Source: Dipteronia dyeriana (taxonomy: Eukaryota > Streptophyta > Magnoliopsida > Sapindales > Sapindaceae). From it: a DNA stretch of 64,000 bases. Numbering within the stretch: the first letter of the stretch is position 1; the number at the start of each line of letters is the position of its first letter. Positions 23,474 through 35,850 of this stretch are shown here, in pieces. Position numbers and translations under genes: made by a program. Under the pieces are notes generated by a model that saw nothing but the letters and a program-made list of their open reading frames with translations, had not been told where the DNA came from and did not search any database. Location of the stretch: assembly GCA_032871835.1 (NCBI GenBank), contig CM065295.1:86979819-87043818 (forward strand), in the 5' to 3' direction.

Positions 23474-25639
23474 ATGGATCATAATCAGCACCCTTATTTT
23501 TCGGACGGTTTGAATATGCTCAACAATGATTTTGATATTTCAGAGCCGACCCATACTCAAGCAGGACCTTCTGGTTCTGCCGTTACACCAACGTCACGTC
23601 CCAGAAAATTAACATCAGATGTGTGACAGTGTTTCAACATAGTCCAAATGACACTCCTATACGGGACGTCTGGACCCAGAGCTAAATGTAAGTTTTGTCA
23701 TAAGGATTATGCTACAAGTACGAAGGGAACCGGACATTTGAGACGACATATGTACAAATGTATGTATGCACATGGACAGGTAGGCACTACAACCCATACA
23801 CAACTACAACGGTACCCAGACAGGTCCGTTACGACGTGGCAGTTCGACGCCATGCACGCTAGAGAGTGCTTGGCACGATACATTGCACAAACTGATCAAC
23901 CGATCAACCGATCAATATTGATGAGAGTCCATTTTATAAGGAATTAATCACATCTGCATATAACCCCCGATATAAACCTGTTTCTAGAACCACCACTAGA
24001 AATGATTTGATAAGATTGTTTGAAACCCAAATGGATGACTTAATTGCTGAAATACAACATTTAAGTGTCTCTGTTGCATTAACTTTTGATATTTGGAATG
24101 TATGTTCCAAACATAATTATTTATGTGTCACGGGACACTATTTAGATTCTGACTGGAGGATAACAAAAAGAATTATTGGTTTTCGTCCTATGGATTTTAC
24201 ACATACCGTAGAAAACATTTTTAATGTCATTATTTCTGTTTTAGAAACATATGAAATCACGCATCGCATCTTTTTGATCACATTAGATGATGCATCTGTA
24301 AATACTAGCTCTATTGCATTGTTTGTTGTAAGAAATATCCCGCAAGATGAATGTTATTTCTTCCATCAACGGTGTGCATGTCATATTATAAATTTAGTTG
24401 TACAGACTGGTTTAAAGCAGGTAAGCGACTAAATAGATCGCATCAGATATGCCATTTCTTGGATTTGCAGTTATAATCCTAGATTCAGTGAATTCAAGAG
24501 ACATTGTAAATTAAAGGGTCTCAAACCCCGACGATTTCAAACTGATATGCTGGTAAGGTGGAACTCTATTTATTTAATATTGGAAAATTGTTTAGAATAT
24601 GATACAACCATTACATGTTTTTATAATATGAAATTGGCCGAAATAGGTCAAACGAGAGCAAAAACACTTACCACAGACGATATGTGGCAAAGATTTTTGT
24701 TCAGTTTTTAAAGATTTTTTACAATGTCACTGTAACTCTTTCCGGGGTCTATTACCCCACATCTTTCCAGACAATCCATCAGATAGTGGAATTGTCTGAA
24801 GTGTTAAACAGTTATAGAGAAGATGAACATCTAGGCACTGTAGTTGTTGCCATGGAGACAAAGTTGAAAAAATATTGGGCTAACATTCCTCTACTTTATG
24901 CCTTAAGGTGGCGTTTGGTTACCATGGTGAAATAGGAATTGGAATAGTAATGAGAATGAGAATTGGAATGGAAAGGAATGGAAAACTGATTTGTTTGTTT
25001 GGTTGAGACTTTAGAATCAATATTTGAATCGGTAATATTTTGTTTGGCTAACAACCGAATGGAATGGAATCAACTGTATTTTGACTAAAATACCCCTAAT
25101 TACAAAACATTTATAATAACATTATATATTATGAATAATAATAATAATAAAATATGATAGTATATATAATATTATATTTTTATATATATATATATATATT
25201 ATATGTTAGTAATATTAATTCTATTATATATTATATAATATATATCATATAAATATATTACATAATTATATATATTATTATTATTATATATAATATAATA
25301 TAAAAATATATATTTATATATATTAGAAATATTAATATTAAATATATATTATAATAAAATAATATATATAATTAGAAAATATAATGTTCATTTTGGATAA
25401 TAATAATAAAATATAAAAGTATAAATTATATAAATAATTAGAAAATATAATATATATTTTGGATAATAATATATATATATTTATAATAATAATAATATAT
25501 TTTGTATAATATAATATATATAATGTATAATGTATAATACATATAATATATATTTTGGATAATAATATAATATAAAAGTTAATATATATTTATATATTCA
25601 TATATTACATATAACGGATATATTATGTATAATATAATA

Positions 25640-25682
<43 letters not shown>

Positions 25683-25697
25683 ATAATACAAGATATG

Positions 25698-25739
<42 letters not shown>

Positions 25740-26608
25740 TTTGGAAATGAGGATATTTTTGGAATAGAGTTGGAGATAAAGGGTTATTTTTTGGAAGAGA
25801 AAATGTGTTAATGGAATGAAATGGGCATTCCATTGGTTTTTTGATGGAATGCCCATTCCACCAAAATGGTGGAATCCACGTTCCATTGGTATTTAACAAA
25901 CCAAACAAATGGAATTGATTTCTTTCCATTCTATTCCACCCAACCAAACACCACCTAAGTGTTATAGTAGATCCTAGGGTTAAATTATCTGGTTTAGAAG
26001 TTTTGCTTGAGTTTATTGGTATTAATTTGGCAATAGATTATTCAGAACAAATTGTTGACATTCGAACCAAGTTGTTTGAGATTTTCCGTATTTATGAGAG
26101 CAAGTTTTGCAATATTGACACCCCTCAATCAACACAACCGGAGACAGAGCTGAAGCAAACAAGTTGGAGTCTTCTGAAACGGTGAAAAAAGGACAAATCA
26201 GCAAGTACTTCTTCAAAGCAAAGATCTGGCTCATCTTCTTGTATCGAACTGATTAGGTACCTTGAAGCACAGTTAAATGATGTTGAAGACAAGAAAGAGT
26301 TTGATTTGTTGTTATGGTGGAAGACCTATACGTACATGTATCCAATTCTGTCACACTTAGCACGTGACGTACTGGTTATTCCCGTGTCAACGGTGTCTTC
26401 AAAACAAGCTTTCAACATCAGTGGACGCATAATTGAACCAAGAAGAAGATGCTTGTCTCCGGAGATGATGGAGGTATTAACATGTCTTCGAGATTGAGAG
26501 CATGCTAAAAAAAGGTTACAAAATCTAACTGTAGATAAAGAGCTTATTCTAAATTTCAACAATTTATATATTGATGACCCTGCAGGTAGTGGCCAGAGCC
26601 AGAACTAG
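23474..26608 (+). pseudogene. hAT transposase (BED finger + hATC), inactivated
   Basis: The ATG at 23474 is followed by a BED-type zinc finger (AKCKFCHKDYA ... GHLRRHMYKC). A central hAT catalytic region follows (LTFDIWNV; FHQRCACHIINLV), and the gene ends with the hATC dimerisation domain (WWKTYTYMYPILSHLARDV ... PVSTVSSKQAFNISGR) and a TAG at 26606. Lesions visible: TGA at 23624 and at 26495, both where Trp is expected; an 8-bp tandem duplication GATCAACC (23894-23909) that shifts the frame; a TAA near 24430; further stops near 24710; and the Harbinger-type insertion between 24906 and 25956. Removing that insertion and one TAA gives a continuous reading (LYALSVIVDPRVKLSG). It would have catalysed cut-and-paste transposition of its own element; now dead. 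Confidence 0.88.
24907..25955. mobile_element. PIF/Harbinger-type non-autonomous element, TAA target duplication
   Basis: The ends GGTGGCGTTTGGTT and, inverted, GGTGGTGTTTGGTT form a 14-bp terminal inverted repeat with one mismatch. The 3-bp TAA is duplicated on both sides (24904-24906, 25956-25958). This is the Tourist/Harbinger signature. The subterminal zones carry GGAATGG-like words in inverted relation, and the centre (25100-25740) is almost pure A/T with several (TA)n runs. There is no coding capacity. The insertion is younger than the hAT transposase it disrupts. Confidence 0.88.
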
Positions 26609-27147
26609 GTTATACTTTTACATATGTATTTATTATTTACTTGTAAGTTGCAAAACAGTTGCACTCTTTTTTCCTTACCAAGTTTTTATCCCACTGAGTT
26701 TTTCTTGGTAAAGTTTTTAATGAGACAATCATGTAAATATGTAATACTGAATTTCATAAGTGAAAAATAATTAAATAAATAAAAAATTGTTATTTATCTT
26801 TATTCATTTCAAATCCTAATTCCTAAATCATAAATCCTAAACCCTAAATCCAAATAAACGTAATTTAGAAAATTATTTTGGACCAGACTCGCCAAGCCCG
26901 TAGGACCAGACCTGTCTGGCCCGTCAGACCAGGCCCGCGGACCTGCCTGGCACGACCCACCTGAGGCAGGCCGACGTGCCGTGCCGTGCCGTACAGTACT
27001 GGGCCTCAGGTTTCGAAAACGGGTTGGATCTGGTCCGATACGCACAGCATCGCGTGCCGGGCTCAACCCGACCAGTTTTTAAAAATGGACTGACCAGACC
27101 GTATCTAATGGGACAGACCAGTCCATTTTTACAGCAATAATCAAATC

Positions 27148-28856
27148 CATACAAAAGTGTGTTGGATTTTTTTATTATTATTAATTGGCTAACTAAAAGT
27201 AGAGTGGGCGGCAATAATAAACTAATTAACGAGATATTGTCCAATTAAAATATTAAGTCATCACCTGCTGAAGCCTTGAAGGCTTCCACTTTAGATTTGC
27301 TTTAGTTAAAAAAGAAAAGAAAATAAAAACATGTACTGAATTTGGCCATGATAAATAAATAAAAACATGTACTGAATTTGGTCATGATAAATAAGTGTCA
27401 TAGAAATAGCATTTATAATTTAATGTCGGTGGTAAGTTTTTGTAATAATTTAAAAAAAAATAAAAAATAAAAAAAAAGATATGGTGCATCAAATGGGTCC
27501 CCAAAAAAGCACTAGACTATAATATAGTACTAGTATAACACAGTACTCTACATACTGCAGTTCTGTAACATAACACTCTCTAAATATTTATATTAATTAA
27601 TTAATATATCACTCAACAATTATATTTATTATTTGTATTCTTATATACGTTAGCTTTCTCTTGGTTTTTAAACAAAAGTGTCGTTATCAACTTATCATGT
27701 AAGTGAGGATTGGCTCAATGGTACGTCTTGTTCAACCTTCGGATGACCCTTGAGTATTGTTGCATTATTATATAATTCTGTGAATATGTGATAAACTAAG
27801 TGGAGATAGCTCTAAATAACACTAAATTTATATGACTTTTAATATTAATAATTTGAATTTAAATAGTATCTATGAATAAAAGTTCTTTGACCTTTTTTTT
27901 TATATATTTTTTTTTTATCAAAAACTTTCTTTAATGGAAATGGAACAGACCTTCATTGGGAGGTAGATAAAGAAGATAAATAAAACAAGTAATAATTAGA
28001 AATTTCATTTTTATCTAATAAATCTAAAAAATACAAAAATAAATATCGTAAATATTAAAATAAATCTAAAAAAAAATATAAGATATTTTTCAAGGGTATT
28101 TTTATCAAAAACATATTTTATGTTCTATTAAAATTTAAATTATTAAATTAGTACCGGTCTTAAAATAAGAGAACAAAGAGAGCTATAAATTTTTTGAACC
28201 CAATAATTTAATGGATCTTAATGTAAGTGCTAGCTGATCTTATTCAATTAAATTATTATTTTTAATTATATTTCTCTATCTATTTACAACTCTTTATCAG
28301 CAGTACGAAAGCTAACGGAGCATTAGCATTTTCCTTATTTTTACCTTTATTTGTTAAGGCGTGTCAATATCTGGTTACTGGAACAAAAAACAACGTTAGT
28401 ATTTAAAATACATATAATCCTTATCACTCTGAATGTATGGAACAAAAGATAAAATATTTTTTATTAAACAGTAAAGTATAAGAAGATTCCTCTTTTAGAG
28501 AGTTGTATTTTGTATCCTATTTAAAGAGACCGATCTCGCTAGATCCCAATATACTCTGTCTTTTAATATCGTAAACTTAAAAATAAAAAGAAATAAAAAA
28601 AAAACTAAATAAAATACATCTTTTTGATCAGAGGCCTACCAAGACCAGGAGAGGGTCTTTGGTACAACCGAAGAATGGCGCAATCGCAACAAAAGATGCA
28701 TCTTACGTTCGATGATCCATGTTTTTTTTTTCCAGAGAGGAGATGTCAAGATTTATTTAGATATATGGTGCTCTATCTATGGCATCAGTATCCGCAGCCA
28801 TCACCCACTGACACTAAATAGTCAACTTAATTGATATGGAATCTATTCAATGGAAG

Positions 28857-28887
<31 letters not shown>

Positions 28888-29589
28888 ATTAGTGGGATGT
28901 TTTATTGATTTCTCTCTTGTTTAACTCACCTTGGCTTCTACTGGTATCTTGTATCTACCCAATTTTGCAAGTAAACAAATTGGATCATAATTAAACCACT
29001 AATACATAATAATTAAAGACATTAATGAAGATGGAATCTTTTTCTAATATAATTGCCATCAACTCCAAGAGTAGTGGTTTTTAACAATTATAGTATGGTT
29101 GGCTTGGCTGCTGTTGTCTCTCTCTGCATGTGATCATTAGTTTATATATCATACCAAAATTACAATAGAAAAATCATTCCTGACGATGCACCATTGCACC
29201 TTCACTTTTCGAAGCTCTTGGTTTTTAGGTCAGCATGGCTCTTTAGTTCCAAGTGCTGATGACTAAGTGTCATGGCCATTAAGTTTTTTTGTGATTTTTT
29301 ATCTTCGGATCACAACAAAGCCAACATGATTTATGGAGCTCAAGCATGTTGACAAAAGTATTGTAGACTTGTAGAGGTATCAATTGCCAGACCCTCAAAC
29401 TAAGGGTCTGGCCCATATATGATTAGGTGGGCAGAGTAAAGTCCCAAGGCCGAGCATTAAAGCAAACCCCAACTCAGAGAATAAGAAAAGTTGACAAGTT
29501 GTCATAAAAATAAGTTAAATTTTGGTAGATATGGAATTATGTGGAAAATCGTATGTACGGTTTGGAGGAAGATCTACCCTACAAAATGG
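27148..29589. other. Intergenic DNA, mostly AT-rich
   Basis: No convincing gene. It holds a 36-bp tandem duplication (27325-27360 and 27361-27396, word AAAAACATGTACTGAATTTGG), a possible SINE-like head near 27704 (TGGCTCAATGGTA resembles a tRNA box A), and a (TA)n tract at 28862. An open frame at 28624-28821 has no family I recognise. Confidence 0.5.
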
Positions 29590-30535
29590 TGGGTCACACT
29601 ACCAACCTCTTAATCCAATCCAATCCGACTCAATCCGACTAAATTGGGTTGGGTTGTTTTTAGGATTGGATTGGGTTGGGTTGGATTGGGTTGGGTTGGG
29701 TTGGATTAATAAAATATAACTCAATCCAACTCGATAATCCGATATAAATAATAAAAAATAAATTAAATAATTTTATTTACTGTTAGATTTATTATGAAAT
29801 CTTTTTTTTTTAAATAATTAAAAAGTTTACTCATGCACCATTTATAATATTTTAAATGATAAATATAAATACATAATTTTAAATATTGTATACCGTAATA
29901 TATAATACATTTATTAAAAATATGCGATTATATTAATATATTATCTTCATCTTTTGTATTAAATGACACATTCTTGATTATACTTTAAAATGTTATTTTT
30001 TCTTTAGGATTTGATTAAGAATTTAGTAGAAAAAGTCTAATAATTGTATATAAACTCAAACTATTATGTTGGTTAAAATAAATAATAGATTACCCAATCA
30101 CGAGATATTTGACGGAGTGATTATAATTGTAAAATGGATGGGAGACTTAGATGGAGACTTTCCAAGTTGGATAAATTGCTATATTTTAAGTTTTTAATTA
30201 TATAAAAAAATTAAACAATTTATATTATATGTTATGATTTGATTTTGATGCTTTTAAGCAATCTAAACTCAACGTGATATTATATTATGGTAAAAAATTA
30301 TTTTAAATTTGAATTTTGATATAACAAAATTTAAATTTAAATATATTTTTTCTATTGGACTTAAAAAGCCCAACCCGATCAGTCCAACCCGATCAACCCA
30401 ACCCCACCCGATAAATATTGGGTTGGGTTGGGTTGGGTTGTGTTGGGTTAAAATTTACATCGGGTTGGATTGGGTTAACAAATTTTCAATCCAACCCAAC
30501 CCAACCCAACCCAACCCGAAAACGTCCACCCCTAG
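29590..30535. mobile_element. Probable hAT-like element with TTGGG-rich subterminal ends
   Basis: Two GC-richer clusters of TTGGG/CCCAA pentamers, each with direct and inverted copies, lie at 29605-29730 and 30365-30522, separated by ~630 bp of AT-rich DNA. The right end reversed reads AGGGGTGGACGTTTTCGGG, a typical hAT terminal sequence. The left terminus is not clear. Candidate 8-bp flanks GGGTCACA and AGGTCAAA agree at six positions. Non-coding. Confidence 0.5.
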
Positions 30536-30539
30536 GTCA

Positions 30540-31526
30540 AACAACCAAAATAGATGATTTTAGATTTTAGCCATTTTGAAAACCGATTCATGAATCCCTT
30601 TCGTGCTCATGTTATGTCGAGATACAGTTATTATAGAGAAAAAAAAAACTGTAAAATCCAATCTAATTAATCCATTAGTTAACATGTTGGTTAATCGTAA
30701 CCTGAAATATAGAAAGGATAAAAAAAAATAGCTTATTAAATTATATATCGAGTCTTGTAAAAAGATTCAACAAAAGATGTTAAAAAAAATTCCAATATCC
30801 ATTTTACGTTAAACAATCGGAATAGCAAGACGTATAGACAGATCATCCGGACATACTCAGCAAGCCGTCTCCATGGACAGGGCTTATGGGAAAGGCCCGG
30901 CCTAATAAACACATTAAAGACCTTCCTCGTCCTTGGCCTTGTAGGCTGGTTTGATCTAAAAATTATATATAGCTTGGCCCGTTATATATCCATTTGAGAT
31001 AACACTGTTCCTCTGTTTATGCTTTCAAGTCCCCATACCCATTTCTCATATTCAGAAATCTTTGAATTCTATAATCGATCCATAAATTCGAGACATACTA
31101 GTACTGATCCTGTAACATCCACATATAGTTGGGATACTCCTAAAGTATTATATCTAAAAAGATTTGAACTGGTTTGGCTTTCAAAGGTTAGAATCAAGGC
31201 AACAGAGATTTGTTTGATATAAGCAAATTAAAGATCAAACATTATACATTCAAGTATTGAAAATCAGAACAACAACATAGGATAAATTTAATGAGTTAGA
31301 AAGATGAATTTACAAACTTATATGCAAGCTATATAAATCCCATCTCTTACATTCTTCTTCTGTACCTGGAACAATTTCCAAATTCCAGGTTTTGTTAGCT
31401 AGCTAGAACTATGTACCAAGTTTGGTCACAAAAACAGCTATATGGACAGACACAGAGTAAGTACTTCAATTCCCTCTCCATTGCTCCTTACGATGATAAT
31501 GGTAATGATAATGATGTTGATGTTGT
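30540..31526. other. Intergenic DNA downstream of KNAT7
   Basis: No gene seen. The part nearest 31526 (roughly 31300-31526) is probably the 3' untranslated region of the homeobox gene on the minus strand. No clear AATAAA could be assigned. Confidence 0.4.
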
Positions 31527-34500
31527 CTACCTTTTGCGCTTGGACTTTAAGGAGGTGACAGACTGAGAGTTGCTGTGCCAGTTGCGCTTCCTTTGGTTGA
31601 TGAACCAGTTGTTTATTTGCTTCAATTGCAACCCTGTCTCTTCCACCAGTTTTGCCTTGTCATCTTCCTATAACACAATAATTAATTTTAAGTTAGAGTG
31701 CATGAGAATTGAGAGCTCATGATGTTTATAAATAATCAAGTTTATGCAAAAATAAATCATGATGATGCTTACAGTTGGGTATGGCCACTTTGAATGTTGC
31801 TGCCACCAATTTTTGAGCACTGTAGTTGTGTCACCTGGCAACTTCCCAGCCCTTCTTTTTCTTAATATTTCCTCTCTCACATCTTCAATTCTTGATTTAA
31901 AACCCTGCAACCAAATCACACATATATATGTACATTAAAAACTAGCAGGTATGGAGGAACATGGATTGATTTGAAAGAGAAAGAGCTAATTAATCAAATT
32001 AACAAAGAACCTGCTTGAGTTCAATCTTCAATTCCTGACGAACTCTCTCCATGAGAGACCTTTCCGATTCTGTAGGAAGCAATGGGCCAAAACCCATCAA
32101 GTCATGAACATCAGAACCTGATTGATCAAGAGAGAAATCCATCTGCAGCTCATCCTCATCATCTGACATTGTTGCACCTGTTCCTTCTCCCAATGATGCT
32201 CCTGAAAAATGTTTTATGTCATTTTCACCATTCTAATACTATATTTATACTAACACATTGACATATTATAAGGTTGAAAAGGAACTAAAGGATGGTTTCC
32301 GGAGCAAGCAAGCCCAAATGTTTTCATGTTCAGCTAAAAGTGATACTCTCTTCTTCAACCCAATAAGGATCCAAAGCCTTTTCTAATGGATGACAAGTTT
32401 GTGCCCTTTGAATGACATTGAATAACTGCAAGTAGTTAAATCTCCATGCAACTCTAGGTATGGAAAAAAAAAATGTGAAGATATGCGAACATCCTTATGA
32501 TTAGGGGTGAACACCAAAACCACATCCGAACCTAATTTATCCGGAACCAAACAGTAAAGTGCAGTTCAATTCGGTTCACCAATCGATTTCGGTTAAAACT
32601 GGTTTAAATTTGTATAACCGAATTGATTTCGGTTTTGGTTTTACAAAAGCAGTTTGACCCAAAAACCGGTTTTATATAAAAATAAATAAATCATGTAGCA
32701 CAAATCTCACATGGGTTGTCCATATTTATCAAGAAAAGAACAAAAAAGAGTATGTTTTATATATATATATAGTTATATACACACATACATTATATGCCCT
32801 CTCAAGCATTCGTATGTCGATATGTGGATATAAATCAAAACCTATGCAAAGATATTTCAAGAAACAGCCCATCAAAAATGAATTAAATACAATTAGAAAA
32901 CTAATATCCCTTCTTCAAGATCTAGCCCCCAAAAAAATGGAAAATTAACAACAAGATTCGTAATTACTAAGTTTAAGGTTGTCTGTCTTTTAAAATATTC
33001 CCATGACTATACGCACGTGTGTTTGAGGTTGGTTTAATGCAATTAAGGTGGTGGTGTTACATGAAACATGAGATGCAATTGCACAACCTGAAAAATGATA
33101 GTATGGCTAAAACACAACAACATATATAACTGTATGATTAAATTGAATTGTCAACATTTAGGCAATGGAAAGAACTGATCATGTGATCCCATAATGCACA
33201 ATTTTCATATTAACTTTTTTAATTAAATAAAAGCAGGAGCTAGCAATATATGTAGTTGGCAGTTAGGACAGTTGGATAATAAACAACCTCATACAAGTAT
33301 TAAAAGCCTAGTATGTATAATTAACATTTATTTTTAGATATATTCATACATGGCTTCACTAGTTCAATATAGATTTATAACCCCATCATCTATATAGTGT
33401 CTTATCACTTAGAGTTGTGAGAATAAACTCGATCTAAAACTTAAGAGTTCTTTCTTTCTTTTGTGTTGGAGTGGGATGTAAAATGAGAAAAACAAATAAA
33501 AAATAAAAAATAAAACCCTTTTATTACTTTAGATATGTTAAACTTAGGAATAAATTTTACTTCCTTGGAGAAGTAGAAGCAAATCAAGGAAATAGATTTT
33601 GACTATTGCAAGACTGAGGAGCAATTAGCAAACATGTTTCCAAATCTTTAACATGGACAAGATTTGAATAACAAAGATATCACAAAAAGTGATTTGGGCA
33701 GAAGTGTTAAACATATGCACTTTTAAGTAGCGTGGAAATCAATGCAATTAGTTATATATAATATATGTTGTATGGTAAAAACTTAAAGATGAGAGAGTTA
33801 GGATGATTTTAGTAATGAAAATGTAAATAACAAAGGAGATCATATATATGTAGGTAAATTGTGTGGTCATGTGAGTAGTGGAGAGAGTTAAGTTTAGTAT
33901 TATAAGTGAGAGGTATTACCATTTTTGCACTAAACCAAAAAAAAAAGTAATAAAAGGTTATTCCATTACATTACATCCATGTCTTGTAGCTCTCTTCTTG
34001 TATACTACTCTCATTTCTAATCACTTGTTAAAACTTCAATCCCTTTACAGTATTTCCCCCCATTAATATACCCTTATAAATGATGTATTTTTTGTGGTCC
34101 TGCATTACATATTGTACATAATTGGAGATAAATAAAGAGTTTTACAGCTTTTAGAAAGTAAGACAGTTTTTTTTTCAAAGCATTTTTATGCATCTCTATA
34201 CACAACAGAACAAGGAAGAAGCTAGCTAGCTCCTTAGTGTTCTAGGGCCAATTGTACATGACAGGTCTAGGATCAGTATATAGGATCATAGTTAGCAATC
34301 AAGTTCTTCCATTGAGTGAAAAAAACCAAACCAAAACAAAAGACTAGTATACCAAACTATATTTAGAAAGTTCAAGTTCCCATGAGGCCATGCCCTATAA
34401 GAAATTAACTAGATAGCTAAACAAGATGTATACAACTACAAGACCCTATTGGCTATTTGTTTCAATTTTTGTAGGTATTTTTTCTATTTATCATTTCTCT

Positions 34501-35850
34501 AACATGTATATCTTACTGGGTCAAATTGTAAGCATCTTTTTGGTTTCTTACTAAGTGACAAAAATTAGCAGCTAAAGGGTATCTATTCTCTTATTTATTA
34601 TTATGTGATAAAGATGAATTATTATTGAATAAACATTACACCAATGACTTTTATATGACTCTAAGGCAGCGTTTTATACCTAACTCAATTATAAGGGGAA
34701 ACCACCAAACAAACAAACAAAGCTCATGCATTGTATCTACACAACAACAGTAATTCCAAGGCAACCTTTTCGGTTGTTGTTGTTGTTGCCTTGTTGGTGG
34801 AGGAGTGGTGGCGGCGGCCGCGGCGGCGGTGGTGCCCTCCTTCACCAAACCAAGCCACCTCTTCCTCTGTCTATATGTTAATAAGTATTTTTATTGGTAG
34901 GTCCTACTTCCACAGTTGTACCCACCTCTCTATACGGTCTCCCACACTAACAAGAAACCAGAGTTTATATTATCATTTCTTATCTTATTGCCTACCTAAC
35001 GTGTCAAGAACAACCAAAACATTTTTATTTTACAACAAATAAATCCTAGAATAAAAACAAAATAGAATAATTTTTCTTTGATAAAAGTTGTATCAAAGAA
35101 ATTGATAATATTATCAAGAGATAACATGATTCTACACAAAAAGAATGAAGCGAAAAAAAAAAGATGGATATTGTTGAAAAGTTTTTTCCAAGCATATACA
35201 TAATATAGCTATAAAGCTATATAGCTATTGTTTGATACAAGTACGTACAAACAGAGAGAAAGAAGGACAAACCAGTAAGTGCTTGTAGGGTATTTTCAAT
35301 TTCACGGCAGGCCATGACAGCTTCAACGGCATGGACTCTGACATGTTGTTGAAGCTGTTCTTTGAAAGTACATAGAACTATCAAATATTGTGCCTGTAAC
35401 AACACAACCAATAAATAAAAATAAAAAACATACCCATGTAAGTAATCGATCAAACCCTTCAAAGATTAATTTCCAGACTCCATCACAAACCAATAATCTC
35501 TTGAAAAATAAAAGAAAAGAAAAACCTACCAAGAAATTGTCAAGGTCTTGCCTCTCATGGGGTGAGAGTGAATGATTATTATGGTGTGCAACATAAGACC
35601 TAAGAAGATGGTGAGACTGAGATAACTGTGCATCAATAAGAGGCAACTGATCAATTGGTGTAGCAACACGAAGACACGATACATGAGCAGCTAAAAGCTG
35701 TTCATATAGAGGGTGACTCGCTATTTCTCCTTTGAGTTGACGACTCTGCTCACCAGCCGCCATCGACAAACACATATCGCTGATTGCACCACCTCCACCT
35801 CCACCTCCACCACCACCACTACCCATTATACCCAAGCCTGCTTCTTGCAT
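31527..35850 (-). CDS. KNAT7: Class II KNOX homeobox transcription factor, KNAT7 type
   Basis: Five exons join in frame: 35850-35530, 35393-35273, 32201-32011, 31904-31773 and 31667-31527, 906 bp and 301 residues. The N-terminus [10 protein letters not shown] matches the KNAT7 subclass and is followed by a Gly run (residues 12-21). KNOX1 is about 38-85 ([20 protein letters not shown]), KNOX2 about 104-148 ([20 protein letters not shown]), the ELK segment about 199-220, and the three-residue-extended TALE homeodomain about 222-285 with PYPT and WFINQRKR. It ends KSKRKR. Family knowledge: a nuclear DNA-binding protein that partners with BELL and OFP/MYB proteins and regulates secondary cell-wall deposition in xylem, fibres and seed coat. 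The long intron 3 (about 3.07 kb) carries a hAT fragment. All splice sites are GT-AG and no lesions are seen. Confidence 0.97.
32202..35272 (-). other. KNAT7 intron 3 (~3.07 kb)
   Basis: Non-coding DNA between the KNOX2 exon and the acidic-linker exon. It contains the hAT-like remnant at 32502, several poly-A/T runs and an unusual GC-rich patch at 34799-34835 made of GCGGCGG-type triplets, which stands out against the AT-rich intron. Short open frames here have no family character. Confidence 0.8.
32502..32675. mobile_element. hAT-like element fragment in KNAT7 intron 3
   Basis: It starts TAGGGGTGAACACC, a common plant hAT terminus, followed by alternating CGGTT/AACCG words (TTCGGTT, AACCGAA) typical of hAT subterminal repeats. 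A matching opposite end was not found, so it is probably truncated. Confidence 0.5.

Larger units (their letters stand above)
22303..27139 (+). mobile_element. hAT element with broken transposase and a nested insertion
   Basis: The left end reads TAGTAGTGTAATAATGGAC. The right end reversed reads TATTGCTGTAAAAATGGAC (15 of 19 identical). The flanks ATAAAATC (22295-22302) and ATCAAATC (27140-27147) match at seven of eight positions, as expected for an 8-bp hAT duplication. Both subterminal zones (22318-22515 and 26880-27125) are GC-rich and packed with GGACCGG/GGCCCG-like words in an otherwise AT-rich setting, as in other plant hATs where such words bind transposase. The total is 4837 bp, of which 1049 bp is a later Harbinger-type insertion. 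Confidence 0.88.

Noticed and set aside
28624..28821. 65-codon open frame in intergenic DNA
   Set aside because: No recognised motif, no splice partners and a poly-T run inside it.
29605..30522. TTGGG runs as an interstitial telomere tract
   Set aside because: The plant telomere unit is TTTAGGG; these pentamers occur in both orientations at the two ends of one element.
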